DNA from: Geothrix sp.
GTDB taxonomy: Bacteria; Acidobacteriota; Holophagae; Holophagales; Holophagaceae
Direction: 5' to 3'
NCBI GenBank assembly: GCA_019449415.1
Contig: JAGRPP010000015.1
Span: 1-64,000 of the forward strand
Length of the DNA: 64,000 nucleotides
Positions 48,296 to 56,881 of the stretch are shown here, piece after piece. The notes under the pieces were generated by a model. It ran no database searches. It was not told the DNA's origin and saw only the letters and a list, made by a program, of their open reading frames with translations. Made by a program: the position numbers and the translations under genes. The stretch's first letter is position 1. Each line of letters begins with the position of its first letter.

Positions 48296-49126
48296 TCAGG
48301 ACTGGGGCTGGGAGGGGGTGAAATACAGCAGCCAGGCTTGGCTCCCGCCCATGGGGACCGGAGCCTGGGCATAGCGGGCCACCATGGGGACCTGGCCCGA
48401 GGCGAGCAGGTCGAGCAGGCCTTCGTGGAGCTTCGGATCGGGCCCCAGGATGACCTGGAAGCTGCGCCAGCCCAACACCAGACCATCTCCCAGCCGGTCC
48501 TTCAGCCGCTCCACGGCGTCCGGGACCGAATGTCCGCGGAGGTCCAGCATGCCATCCACCTCCAAGGCCATGCCTGCCGCCAGCTGGAACCGGACCGGGG
48601 CCGAGGTGGAATCGGCCCCAGGAACGACCCCAGGAACGACCCCAGGAACGACCATGGGAACGAGGGCGGCGGCCTTTTCGGGCATGGGGGAGGGCGTTGG
48701 AACCAGGAGGATTGGGGGGGCGGGCGGCTGAGGCGGGGCCTGAGGCGGCGGGGCCTGACTCTGAGCCTGGACTGGCGCGGGCGGCGGCACCTGGACCGGC
48801 GGCTCCCGGTCCAGCTGTCCCTGGAGGGATCGGGTCATGGGCTTCAGGCCCTTCAAGTCCTTCAGCGCTTCCTGGAAGGTTTCGGGCACCGGGGGGGGCG
48901 GGGGTGCCTCCGCCGTCGGGGCGGGCGTCAGAGGGGTCTTGGCCGGAGGCCGGGGGGCGGCCGGCTTCAGGCCCATGGCCGACAGAAAGACCGAATCTTC
49001 GTCATCCAGGCTGGCCGGCCCCTGGGGCTTGGGTACGGGTTTGGGCAAAGGCTTGGCGGCCGAACGCGCCGGATCTTCAGGAGCCAACTGCTGTTTCAAC
49101 TTCGCCAGATCCTGCTTCCACGCCAT
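48296..49126 (-). CDS. Proline-rich protein with C-terminal Smr-like domain
   Basis: A 276-residue protein. After a helical N-terminus (WKQDLAKLKQQL) the middle (about 20-175) is highly Pro/Ala-rich and disordered, including runs such as APPPPPVPE and four-residue repeats VVPG. The C-terminal region (about 192-272) starts DGMLDLRGHSVPDAVERLKDRL and fits the Smr (MutS2-type) domain opening L-D-L-R-G, which in other proteins cuts or binds branched DNA or RNA. The later H-G-x-G motif of nuclease-active Smr domains is not evident (LGPDPK instead), so it may be non-catalytic. A helical tail and the N-terminus are unassigned. A 12-base tandem repeat encodes the VVPG units. Confidence 0.6.
   Translation of the reverse strand: MAWKQDLAKLKQQLAPEDPARSAAKPLPKPVPKPQGPASLDDEDSVFLSAMGLKPAAPRPPAKTPLTPAPTAEAPPPPPVPETFQEALKDLKGLKPMTRSLQGQLDREPPVQVPPPAPVQAQSQAPPPQAPPQPPAPPILLVPTPSPMPEKAAALVPMVVPGVVPGVVPGADSTSAPVRFQLAAGMALEVDGMLDLRGHSVPDAVERLKDRLGDGLVLGWRSFQVILGPDPKLHEGLLDLLASGQVPMVARYAQAPVPMGGSQAWLLYFTPSQPQS
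48617..48652. repeat. 12-bp tandem repeat inside the Smr-like gene
   Basis: Three identical CCCAGGAACGAC units (plus a partial variant, CATGGGAACGAG, after them) encode consecutive Val-Val-Pro-Gly units on the minus strand. Being a multiple of three bases, expansion or loss would change only the linker length. Confidence 0.8.
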
Positions 49127-49268
49127 GAACCATCCTCATTCAGTCCAGAGTAGGCCATCGCGGCCCAGGCCCAAAGCCCGCTGTTGCAGTCCTGCATCGT
49201 CCTGAGGCAAAACGCCGCGGTGGCTCTCCCCCTTCAACCGGAGTAAGCTGCGCGGGATCCAAGGATTG

Positions 49269-49282
49269 ACGCCACTTGGCGT
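49269..49282. promoter_or_regulatory. Operator-like inverted repeat upstream of the barrel gene
   Basis: ACGCCA-CT-TGGCGT is a perfect inverted repeat 57 bases before the start of the barrel protein gene, overlapping TTGACG (49266-49271), a possible -35 box. No clear -10 follows at the right distance. The rest of the 212-base gap (49127-49338) shows nothing else recognisable. Confidence 0.3.
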
Positions 49283-49338
49283 AACCTGGCACACCCTTCG
49301 CTCCGTAGCCATCCAAACCGCCCTTCCCTGGAGGCCCC

Positions 49339-49992
49339 ATGCGCCGCCCCGCCCCGTTGCTCCTGCTCCCCCTGCTCCTTGCTTCGGGAGCCACCCTCTC
49401 GGCCCAGAGCCCGCACATCGGGTTCAGCCTGAACCTGCTCTTCCCCACGGGGGACTTCGCCAGCCAGACCTACCCCGCCTACTTCAGCCCCAGCGCCGGC
49501 CGCGTCATCGCCCCGCAGAAAGAGACCTACGATGTGGGTCTGGGTGGCAGCTTCACGGTCAGCTTCCCCGTGGATCGCAGCCTGGCGATCCGCCTGAACC
49601 TCAGCGGATCGGCCGAAAACGGCACCAACCGGGCCCCGGGCGAGACCAGCATCAACCTCCGCCACTCGCAGTTCAACCTCGGAGGCGATCTGCAGATATT
49701 CCCGCAGGGCACGGCTTTCCGGCATCGCGGACTCTATTTCGTGGCGGGCCTTTCCGCGGACTTCGAACAGTTCGACCGCAGTTTTGGCGACCCGCTGTAC
49801 GACTACACCGACACCACGCGCAAGAGCCGCATGGGCGGTTCGCTGGGCATCGGCCACAGCTTCGGCTACGACGCGGGCATGCGGTTCACCCTGGAAGCCA
49901 CCTTCCACAAGACCCTCACCAGCCACGATGTCGCCGCCGGCGATCCTCCGGCCACCGACTTCGTGAAGGTGGGGTTCGGCTTCGTCTTCTGA
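49339..49992 (+). CDS. Probable small outer-membrane beta-barrel protein
   Basis: A 217-residue protein with a signal peptide (cleavage after LSAQ, residue 23). The mature part has about eight amphipathic strands (GFSLNLLFPTGDF, YDVGLGGSFTVSFPV, LAIRLNLSGSA, QFNLGGDLQIFP, GLYFVAGLSADFEQF, RMGGSLGIGHSFGYD, MRFTLEATFHKTL, FVKVGFGFVF) and ends in Phe, the usual barrel-assembly signal. This suggests an eight-stranded outer-membrane barrel like OmpW or OmpA-type domains. No known family motif is seen and the ligand is unknown. GGAGG lies upstream of the ATG. Flanked by a strong terminator. Confidence 0.7.
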   Translation: MRRPAPLLLLPLLLASGATLSAQSPHIGFSLNLLFPTGDFASQTYPAYFSPSAGRVIAPQKETYDVGLGGSFTVSFPVDRSLAIRLNLSGSAENGTNRAPGETSINLRHSQFNLGGDLQIFPQGTAFRHRGLYFVAGLSADFEQFDRSFGDPLYDYTDTTRKSRMGGSLGIGHSFGYDAGMRFTLEATFHKTLTSHDVAAGDPPATDFVKVGFGFVF

Positions 49993-50002
49993 GGAGCCTC
50001 CG

Positions 50003-50044
50003 TTCCACGAAAAAGCGGCCCCGTGGGGCCGCTTTTTCGTGGAA
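50003..50044. terminator. Long bidirectional terminator
   Basis: A 20-bp perfect stem, TTCCACGAAAAAGCGGCCCC against GGGGCCGCTTTTTCGTGGAA, with only GT between the arms (so the top pairs are open), separates the barrel gene from the convergent exported coiled-coil gene. The A5 and T5 tracts lie within the stem and can act as the U-tract in either direction. Confidence 0.9.
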
Positions 50045-50058
50045 ACAAGGCCGGGGGA

Positions 50059-50919
50059 TCAGCCTTTCTTCTTGGGGGCGGACTTCCGCTTCTTCGTGGG
50101 CTTCGCCGGTTCGGGCGCTTCGTCCTTGCCCAGGAGGCCGCTCACCAGCCGGGCGACATCCTTGTTGGCCGGATCGAGCTTCTGGAGACGGCGGGCGTAG
50201 GTGAGGCGCTCGGATTGAGGCCGGGCATCGTCAGCCTTCACCTGCTCGAGCTTCTCGGCCACGAAGCGGGTGGTGCCGCCCGCTTCGGTCATCTCGGCCT
50301 TCTCCTTGGCGAGGAAGGCCTGCCAGTCGGTCGCGGCCTTGGCCGTGCCGTCCTTGGTCTGCCGCAGCCGGGCCAGGATACCCTCGATGTCCTTCAGGGC
50401 CCGCTCGCTGTGGGCGATGGCGGCCTTCTGCTCATCCATGAAGATCTTCAGCTGCTGGCGGACCTTCATCTGCTCCTGGGACAGCCCGGGCGCCTCTTCG
50501 AGTTCCTTTAGACGGGGGGTCTGCTTGGCCATGGCGTCCTGGAACTCGCGGAGCTTGAGTTCATGCTCCATGCGGGTCTTGGCCAGCAGGGGCTCGGCGG
50601 TGTGGAGGTTCTCCTCCGCCACCGCCTGGGCCTTCTGCAGGTGGACGACCGCGTCTTCCCAGCTGCCCTCGGCCACGCAGGCGCGGGCCGCCAGGCTGCG
50701 CAGGGCCACCAGGGCGTGCATGTCGTTGTAGTCCGAGGGATTCACCGTGAGGCCTTCGCGGCCCAGGAGGGCCTCGACGCCCCGGCGCACGGTGGAGGCG
50801 TCGCCCCGTTCCAGCTGGATTTCCCAAGGACCTCTCACCTCCTTGAAGCGGTCGGTGAGGTTCTGAGCGCCCAGGCTCGTGGCCAGGGCGCAGGCAAGCA
50901 GGAAACCGAGGCGGCTCAT
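50059..50919 (-). CDS. Exported coiled-coil protein with Lys-rich tail
   Basis: A 286-residue protein: signal peptide (cleavage after LGAQ, residue 19), then a long helical, charged section (about 60-235) with coiled-coil heptads such as KTRMEHELKLREFQDAM and LKDIEGILARLRQ. The C-terminus is rich in Lys/Pro (PTKKRKSAPKKKG). A short TPR-like segment (LTYARRLQKLDPANKDVARL) precedes the tail. It shares this layout with the gene at 50951-51958, and the two look like diverged paralogues. I do not recognise the family; a periplasmic structural role is inferred. The start follows AAGGAG. Confidence 0.65.
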   Translation of the reverse strand: MSRLGFLLACALATSLGAQNLTDRFKEVRGPWEIQLERGDASTVRRGVEALLGREGLTVNPSDYNDMHALVALRSLAARACVAEGSWEDAVVHLQKAQAVAEENLHTAEPLLAKTRMEHELKLREFQDAMAKQTPRLKELEEAPGLSQEQMKVRQQLKIFMDEQKAAIAHSERALKDIEGILARLRQTKDGTAKAATDWQAFLAKEKAEMTEAGGTTRFVAEKLEQVKADDARPQSERLTYARRLQKLDPANKDVARLVSGLLGKDEAPEPAKPTKKRKSAPKKKG

Positions 50920-50950
50920 GGACGCTCCTTCCAGGTGGGGTTCGGCGCGA

Positions 50951-51958
50951 TCACTTCTTCTTCGCGCTGCCCTTCTTCGCGCCCTTGGCTTCCTTCACGA
51001 AGGGTTCCTTGCCCTGCTTCAGGTTGTCCAGGGCCTTCTGGGCGCCCGCGTTGCCGGGATCGAGCACCAGCAGGCGGTTGAGGAAGGCCGCCTGGGCCTG
51101 GGAGCCGTTGAGCTTGGTGACATTCTCGGGGTTGCGAAGCACCGCATCCACCCAGTTCTTCTTGCCGACGATCTTCACCTTCTTGATCACCTGCTCGGTG
51201 TTGAACTTGGTGATCTCGTCGTTCTGGCTGGCCAGGACCTCCTTGGACTTGGCGGCAGCCTCTTCCGCGGCCTTCAGCAGGCCGTCGGCCTCCTTGCGGT
51301 TGTCAGCGAGCACCTTGGTGATCTTGGGGGCATTGCCGAGGTTCTGCTTGTGGACGGGCAGGGCCGCGGCGATCTGATCCAGCTCCTGCTGCTCCTGGGG
51401 CGCCTTGGCGATCCGCGCCTTGAGCTCCTCCATGCCCTTGGCATCCAGCTTCTTCGTCTTGGCGTTCACCGCGGCCACATCCTCCTGGAGGGCGTTCAGG
51501 CTGGCCTGCAGCTCCTGCTGGCGGGAGGCGTTCTTGGAGAGGTAGTCCTGGGAGTCCTTGGCGGCCTTCTCCCACTGGGCGGCGATGGGAGCCTGGGCCT
51601 TGTCCAGGTCGGCGCGGATGGCCTGGGCGGCCTTGACCCGCTTCTGCTGGATCTCCACGGCCTTCTCCCACTGGCCGGATTCGGCGGCCACATTGGCCCA
51701 GAGGCGGTAGAGGGACATGAGGCCCTGGGCGTTGTCCAGGCTCAGGCCGATGGTCTGGAGGTTCGCGCCGTTGAAGGCGGGGCGCTCGGCGGGAACCAGG
51801 GTCTCCACCTTCACCAGCGCTTCCTTGGCCTGGAAGGTCTTGAGCATCTGGTTGATGCCGGGCAGCTCGGTGTTGAACCGCTGGGCGAGATCGGCGCTGG
51901 CGGGGGCCTGGGCGACCAGTGCCACAGCGGAGAAAAGAACGATAGGCATCGGGCGCAT
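50951..51958 (-). CDS. Exported coiled-coil protein with Lys-rich tail, paralogue
   Basis: A 335-residue protein beginning MRPMPIVLFSAVALVAQ, a signal peptide with cleavage near residue 17-21. The next 260 residues are helical with coiled-coil character (for example WANVAAESGQWEKAVEIQQ and LKAAEEAAAKSKEVLASQ), ending in a TPR-like LLVLDPGNAGAQKALDNLKQ and a basic tail (AKGAKKGSAKKK). It matches the downstream gene in domain order and tail, and lies 31 bases upstream, so the pair is probably an operon. Function unknown. The ATG at 51958 follows GGAG; the frame is open for 43 codons earlier without a site. Confidence 0.65.
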   Translation of the reverse strand: MRPMPIVLFSAVALVAQAPASADLAQRFNTELPGINQMLKTFQAKEALVKVETLVPAERPAFNGANLQTIGLSLDNAQGLMSLYRLWANVAAESGQWEKAVEIQQKRVKAAQAIRADLDKAQAPIAAQWEKAAKDSQDYLSKNASRQQELQASLNALQEDVAAVNAKTKKLDAKGMEELKARIAKAPQEQQELDQIAAALPVHKQNLGNAPKITKVLADNRKEADGLLKAAEEAAAKSKEVLASQNDEITKFNTEQVIKKVKIVGKKNWVDAVLRNPENVTKLNGSQAQAAFLNRLLVLDPGNAGAQKALDNLKQGKEPFVKEAKGAKKGSAKKK

Positions 51959-52040
51959 GGCCACTCCACAAAAAAGTCCAGGCCCCAGGGTAGCGAAAAG
52001 ACCCGCGAACCGCCCGGTCCGAGGAAAACTTGTGATGGGA

Positions 52041-53969
52041 TCAGGCCCCCCCACGCTTTTCCTCCAGATCCAGCCATTCCAGTTCAAGGACTTCCTGCTC
52101 GGCCCGGACCGCCTCCCGGTCCCGGAGGGCCTGGTGGCCGGGGCCGTCGGAGGTCAGGAAGGCCGAGGGATCCGCCAGGCAGGCATCCACCGCGGCCAGC
52201 CGGGCGTGAAGGGCATCCAGGGCAGCCTCCACCTCCACAAGCCGCCGCTGTTCCTTCTGCGAGAGGCCGGGCTTCCGGGGCCGAGGCGAATCGGCCTTGG
52301 GGACCGGCCTGGAGGCCTCGGCCTTCACGGGCTCCTGAGCCGCCGCCCGGGCCTCTCGGAGGCTCCGCACCGTGGAGGGGGCCCCCTCGTACAGCTCCCA
52401 CCGCGGCGTTCCTGCCGGATTCCAGGCCAGGGTGTGAGTGGCCACCTGATCGAGGAAGAAGCGGTCATGGCTCACCAGCAGCAGGGTGCCGCCGAAGCCG
52501 AGCAGGGCCTCTTCGAGGTTTTGGAGGGTGGGGATGTCCAGATCGTTCGTGGGCTCGTCCAGGACCAGCAGGTCCGCGGGACTGAGCATGGCCTTGGCCA
52601 GCAGGAGGCGGTTGCGCTCGCCGCCGCTGAGGGTGGCGGCGGGCCGGGCCTGCTGGTCCACGGGGAAGCCGAACCGGGTGAGGTAGACATGGGCCAGCAC
52701 GGTGCCGTTGCCGGTGTCCACCAGCGCGGCCCGATCCGCGAGGTTGTCGAGGATGCTGCGGGCGCCGTCCAGCTCGCCCCGTCCCTGGGAGATGGTAGTG
52801 GCGGCCATTTTCGGATGCCGGACCACCTCACCGGCCGTGGCCCCCAGCTCCCCGAGCAGCACCTTGAGGAGGGTGGACTTCCCACAGCCGTTGGGGCCCA
52901 GCAGGGCGATGCGCATGCCGCGCTGGAGGGAGAGGTCCAGTCCGCCCAGCAGCTCGGCCCCTCCGGGGTAGGCGAAGCCCAGGCCCTCGGCGCGGATCAG
53001 GGCATCGCTCCGGTTGCCGCCGGCGGCGAAGGTGAGGCCCTGCCGGATCTCCAGGCGGGTGCGGTCCTCCACCGTGTCCTTCAGATCCAGGACCTCCTGG
53101 ATGCGGAGCTTGGACTTGCGGGTGCGGGCCTTGGCCCCGCGGCGCAGCCAGGCCATCTCGCGGCGCAGGCGGTTCTGCATGTGCTCGGTGAGGCGCGATT
53201 CCCGGAACTCCCGGTCGGACTTCTCCAGCAGGTAGTCGCTGTAGCCTCCTTCGTAGCTGCGGAGGGCGCCGTCCTCCAGCTCCAGCATCCGGGTGGCCAC
53301 GGCGTCCAGCAGGTGGCGGTCGTGGGTGATGAGGAGCAGGGCGCCTTCGTAGGCCTGGAGCCAAGCTTCGAGCCGCTCCACCTGGTCTGGGTCCAGATGG
53401 TTGGTGGGTTCGTCCAGCACCAGCACATCGGGCTCTTTGAGCCAGGCCTGGGCTAGGGCCACCCGCTTGCGCCAGCCGCCGGACAGGGATTCCACCTCCG
53501 CATCCAGGTCGTCCAGGTTCCAGACGGTGGCCGCGGCCTTGAGGCGGGGGGTCAGATCCCAGCCCCAGCGCTCGAGGTGGTGCTCCACACTTTGCAATTC
53601 GTCAAGAAGACGGACCTCGACCGCGCCGGAGGCGCCATGGAGGGTCTCGTGGATCTGCTGGTGGCGAGCGAGGAGGAGCGAGTGGTCCGCCAGGGAGGCT
53701 TCCAGAGCCTGCCGGACCGTGGCTCCCGGGGCGAAATGGGGTTCCTGGCTCAGCCGCGCCACCCGCAGCCCCTGGGTGAGGACCACCTCTCCGGAATCCG
53801 GCGTCTCGTCGTTCGATAGCAGACGGAAGAGTGTGCTTTTCCCCGCGCCGTTGCGGCCGATGAGTCCAACTTTTTCGCCCTGGAAGAGACCGAGGCTCAA
53901 TCCATCCAAGATGGCTGTCGCGCCATATCGTTTCGTGACATTGATCAAACTCAGGGCGATGGACGGCAA
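52041..53969 (-). CDS. Uup-like ABC-F ATPase
   Basis: A 642-residue ABC-F protein with two ATPase domains. Domain 1: GRNGAGKST (about 37-45), signature LSGGWRKR, LVLDEPTNHLD. Domain 2: GPNGCGKST, signature LSGGERNR, LVLDEPTNDLDIPTL. The inter-domain linker contains the RRGAKARTRKSKLRIQE segment typical of Uup. After domain 2 a charged coiled-coil tail of about 120 residues (LSQKEQRRLVEVEAALDAL) resembles the Uup C-terminal DNA-binding extension. Uup affects transposon excision and translation. I start at TTG 53969 (L-P-S-I-A-L): AGGAG is 8 bases upstream and no in-frame ATG or GTG with a site lies near; ATG 54041 would overlap the MarR gene start. Confidence 0.85.
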   Translation of the reverse strand: MPSIALSLINVTKRYGATAILDGLSLGLFQGEKVGLIGRNGAGKSTLFRLLSNDETPDSGEVVLTQGLRVARLSQEPHFAPGATVRQALEASLADHSLLLARHQQIHETLHGASGAVEVRLLDELQSVEHHLERWGWDLTPRLKAAATVWNLDDLDAEVESLSGGWRKRVALAQAWLKEPDVLVLDEPTNHLDPDQVERLEAWLQAYEGALLLITHDRHLLDAVATRMLELEDGALRSYEGGYSDYLLEKSDREFRESRLTEHMQNRLRREMAWLRRGAKARTRKSKLRIQEVLDLKDTVEDRTRLEIRQGLTFAAGGNRSDALIRAEGLGFAYPGGAELLGGLDLSLQRGMRIALLGPNGCGKSTLLKVLLGELGATAGEVVRHPKMAATTISQGRGELDGARSILDNLADRAALVDTGNGTVLAHVYLTRFGFPVDQQARPAATLSGGERNRLLLAKAMLSPADLLVLDEPTNDLDIPTLQNLEEALLGFGGTLLLVSHDRFFLDQVATHTLAWNPAGTPRWELYEGAPSTVRSLREARAAAQEPVKAEASRPVPKADSPRPRKPGLSQKEQRRLVEVEAALDALHARLAAVDACLADPSAFLTSDGPGHQALRDREAVRAEQEVLELEWLDLEEKRGGA

Positions 53970-54039
53970 GAAAGGCTCCTCGGACCTTTCAGATTCCCAT
54001 AGTTGGAGTGATCCTTGGCGCGAAGATGCCGAGGAATCC

Positions 54040-54543
54040 ATGACGCTACAGGAAGAACTCCAGTTGTCGAAGCTCCCGCCCCCGGGGGTCCAGCTGATGC
54101 TTCAGCTGATGCTCACGCGAGAGGCGGTGGTCCGGGTCCAGGAGCGGCTCTTCGAGGCGCATGGCCTCACCATCCAGCAATACAATGTCCTGCGCATCGT
54201 CCGCGGCGGCCCGGTGAAGGGCCATCCGATCTACGAGATCGAGGGGCGCATGATCTACCGGTTCGCCAATGTGACGCGGCTGGTGGATCGGCTTGAGGTG
54301 CAGGGCCTGTTGAAGCGCGTGGCGGATCCCAAGGATCGCCGCGTGAGCCGGGTGGTCATCACCCCGAAGGGCCGTCGCCTCATGGAACGCCTGGATGAGC
54401 CCGTCCAGTCCCTGTCCACCCACATCACCAGCTGCTGCGACGAGTCGGAATGTCTGGCCATGGCCGACCAGCTGGAGCGCCTGCGGGAGCACTGCCAGCT
54501 GCAGGAGGGCACGCAGGAAATCCTGGTGGGCGCCGTCAACTGA
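54040..54543 (+). CDS. MarR family transcriptional regulator
   Basis: A 167-residue winged-helix regulator. The N-terminal helices carry LTREAVVRVQERLFEAHGL (about 26-44); the recognition region is GHPIYEIEGRMIYRFANVTR (about 59-78), and the wing is VADPKDRRVSRVVITPKGRRL (about 92-112), with D-x-R-D/R-x-R typical of MarR. Ligand unknown. GAGG precedes the ATG at 54040. It is divergent from the Uup-like gene across 70 bases, a usual place for autoregulation, although no perfect operator palindrome is visible. The 3' end overlaps the convergent transglutaminase-like gene by 8 bases. Confidence 0.87.
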   Translation: MTLQEELQLSKLPPPGVQLMLQLMLTREAVVRVQERLFEAHGLTIQQYNVLRIVRGGPVKGHPIYEIEGRMIYRFANVTRLVDRLEVQGLLKRVADPKDRRVSRVVITPKGRRLMERLDEPVQSLSTHITSCCDESECLAMADQLERLREHCQLQEGTQEILVGAVN

Positions 54544-56290
54544 CCTTGACCATCAATCGATCCAGAAGGGCGTAGGCGGTTCCTTCCGGGACGCCGTCCA
54601 GGCGCAGCCAGCGGCCTTGGCCCAGGTTCATCCAGAGCCGCCGCTCTGAGGGATTCCACCAGCCTTCACGGAGGGTGCGGGGGCCCGCCAGCTTCTGGGC
54701 GCCCTTCAGCTGGGCCGAGGTCGGCCGCGGGGTGGCCTCGACTGTCCAGGCACCCAAGGCCAGGACCCCCTTCCTCAGGCTCCACTGTCCGCCCGGAAAC
54801 CGCAGCTGGCTGCCATCCGGGGCGGTGACCTGATCGCCTTCGATGCGGATGCCGGCGCCCCAGGGGGCCGGGCCGTCCTTTTCGGGCACCCAGCGGAGGC
54901 TGGAAAAGGCCATGGCCGCGCCTTCCCAGCCCACGGTGCCGAGGTCGGCAAGGTCCGTGTCGCCGAGCTTGATGTGGAGGGCCGAGGCCGGTGCCTGGTC
55001 GAAGGTGGGGTCCACGGGGACCCAGCGGTCCTGGAGCTTGACCTCCACCCAGAAGTGCAGCCCCAGGGTCTCGCCCAGGCCCACCCATCCCGTGACGCCG
55101 CGGGCCGGCACGCCCAGGCGCCGCAGGAGCGCCACCGCCAGCACGCCGTGCTCCGTGCAGTCCCCCCGGGGCGTGCGACAGACTTCCAGCGCCGAGGCGA
55201 AGCCCACGGTGAAGTCCTTGTCGGTGATCCACTCGAAGACGAAGCCGGTCACCTTCTTCGCCAAGTCCCACCGGGACAGGCCCGGGGGCAGGGCCAGGCG
55301 CTGGAGCAGGCCGTCGAAGGCGGGGTCGCGGAACGGCACCAGGGGACTTGGTGCCAGGTAGCGGGCCTCCTCCGCGGCCGGAGGCCCGGTCACCGGCCGC
55401 TGAGCCGCCTCGCGGGGATCGGGAGCTGCGGCGCGCCGCAGACGCCAGCGGCCTCCGGGTAGGCGCTGCTGCTGGGCATCCTGGGGCAGGTCGGGTGGGG
55501 TCCCCTCCGCTTTCAGTGTCGATTCCCGCAGCCAGGGCTGGAAGGGGTGCGGCGGCAGGGTCTGGAGGGTGCGCTCGAAGAATCCTTCCAGCCCTTTGGC
55601 CAGAGGCGCCGGAGGGGGCAGTTCCGCCCGCTGCATGAGGAGGGTGAGGCCGCCCATCTCAGTCTTCTGACACAACTCGCCGGCGGTCGGGGAGATCCAG
55701 GTTTCCACGGGCGTGGTCGCGGCGCCTTGGGTCTCCTGGCCCTTGAAGTGCACGGCATCCGGGAAGCCGGGCAGGGGGTCCGGCCCCACCGGTTCCAGGC
55801 TGAGGGTGCCCCACTGCTGGACGGGAAAGGAGAAGGTCGTGGCCGTCACGGGGCGGCGCAGGCGGGCGGCCTCCATCAGGCGGGCGTCGAGATCCTCGGG
55901 CCAGAGGATGGCCCCGGCGGGGATCTCCTTCTGCAGCGCCGCCCCATTCACGGGGTGGAGGCGGAGGATCCCGGGGGTCGCCGGCGACCATTCGGCGCGA
56001 CCCTCGAAGGGATCCTTGGAGAGCTGGAGCCGCCAGGTGAAGGTGATGGCTCCGTCAGCAGCCCGCCGGGCGGTCTGATCCACCTCCTGGCGGATCTCCT
56101 CCCCCAGGCGGGCCAGGACCATCCACTCGCGGCTGCGGACTTCGCGGAGGCCGGCCGTGGTGCGAGTCTGCTGGGAGGCTCCGCCCACTTCCTGACCGCC
56201 CACCCACTGGCGGAAGTTCCGCAGGGGCGCCTCCTGGGCGAGGAGGACGATTCCGCTGAGGGCCACCACGAGAAGGGGGGATGCGCGCAT
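54536..56290 (-). CDS. Exported transglutaminase-like domain protein
   Basis: A 584-residue protein with a signal peptide (cleavage near residue 20, LLAQ). The C-terminal half has the transglutaminase/protease-like catalytic triad: Cys in RTPRGDCTEHGVLAVALLRR, His in LGLHFWVEVKL and Asp in WVPVDPTFD (about 380-450). The N-terminal half (about 60-300) consists of beta strands with no known family. In bacteria such domains are usually peptidases or amidases acting on peptides or cell-envelope proteins. The final 130 residues (about 455-584) are beta-rich. It stands alone on the minus strand and overlaps the marR stop by 8 bases. Confidence 0.8.
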   Translation of the reverse strand: MRASPLLVVALSGIVLLAQEAPLRNFRQWVGGQEVGGASQQTRTTAGLREVRSREWMVLARLGEEIRQEVDQTARRAADGAITFTWRLQLSKDPFEGRAEWSPATPGILRLHPVNGAALQKEIPAGAILWPEDLDARLMEAARLRRPVTATTFSFPVQQWGTLSLEPVGPDPLPGFPDAVHFKGQETQGAATTPVETWISPTAGELCQKTEMGGLTLLMQRAELPPPAPLAKGLEGFFERTLQTLPPHPFQPWLRESTLKAEGTPPDLPQDAQQQRLPGGRWRLRRAAAPDPREAAQRPVTGPPAAEEARYLAPSPLVPFRDPAFDGLLQRLALPPGLSRWDLAKKVTGFVFEWITDKDFTVGFASALEVCRTPRGDCTEHGVLAVALLRRLGVPARGVTGWVGLGETLGLHFWVEVKLQDRWVPVDPTFDQAPASALHIKLGDTDLADLGTVGWEGAAMAFSSLRWVPEKDGPAPWGAGIRIEGDQVTAPDGSQLRFPGGQWSLRKGVLALGAWTVEATPRPTSAQLKGAQKLAGPRTLREGWWNPSERRLWMNLGQGRWLRLDGVPEGTAYALLDRLMVKVS

Positions 56291-56329
56291 CCCCCCAGTC
56301 TATCGGCCGGATGGCCCGGAAGGTCCGCT

Positions 56330-56794
56330 TCAGCCGGCCATGCCGGCGGCCTTGCGCAGGTGGTGCATGCGCTCGCGGCGGTGAGCTTGGGCGGTGCCGC
56401 GCAGGTCGGCGGCCTTGGCCCGCTGCTCCGGGGTGAGGACGGCATCGACTTCCTGGCGGATCGAGCGGCCCGCCAGCATCATCTCGAAGCGCGCCGCCGA
56501 GGCCTTGTCGTGCAGGGTCCGCAGCTGGGCCTCGGGGGTGGCGGCGTCGCGGAAGGCCGCCTGGAGGGCCGTCTGGGTCTGGCGCACGGCTTCGCGGCGG
56601 GCGGTCATGTCAGGACGGTGCTTTTCGTGGATGGCCTGGATGCTGGTCTTCTGGGCCTCGGTCAGGTCCAGGGCGCGGGCCATGTGCCCGCCCCGCGGGC
56701 CGGAGCCGGGGCCGGGCATCTCGAGACCCGGCTGGGCCAGGAGGGGGAACACGCTGAGGGCGAGGACCGTGAGGGAACGGGTCAGAGAGGTCAT
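56330..56794 (-). CDS. CpxP/Spy-like periplasmic protein
   Basis: A 154-residue protein with a signal peptide (cleavage near residue 21, LLAQ). The mature part is helical. LDLTEAQKTSIQAIHEKHRP (about 43-62) and LTPEQRAKAADLRG (about 120-133) are the L-T-x-x-Q repeats of the CpxP/Spy/ZraP family, which buffer misfolded proteins or metals in the periplasm. A His/Arg-rich stretch (AQAHRRERMHHLRK) near the end may bind metal; this is inference. AGGAG precedes the ATG. It is transcribed leftward next to the divergent recO gene and may be induced by envelope stress, though no regulator is nearby. Confidence 0.8.
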   Translation of the reverse strand: MTSLTRSLTVLALSVFPLLAQPGLEMPGPGSGPRGGHMARALDLTEAQKTSIQAIHEKHRPDMTARREAVRQTQTALQAAFRDAATPEAQLRTLHDKASAARFEMMLAGRSIRQEVDAVLTPEQRAKAADLRGTAQAHRRERMHHLRKAAGMAG

Positions 56795-56881
56795 GGGTTT
56801 CTCCTGCGAGGCGGTCATCGGCAGCCTCGTCATGAGAGACACCGGCGGAGCAGCGAGGTTGAATCCGGGCAGACTGGAAAG

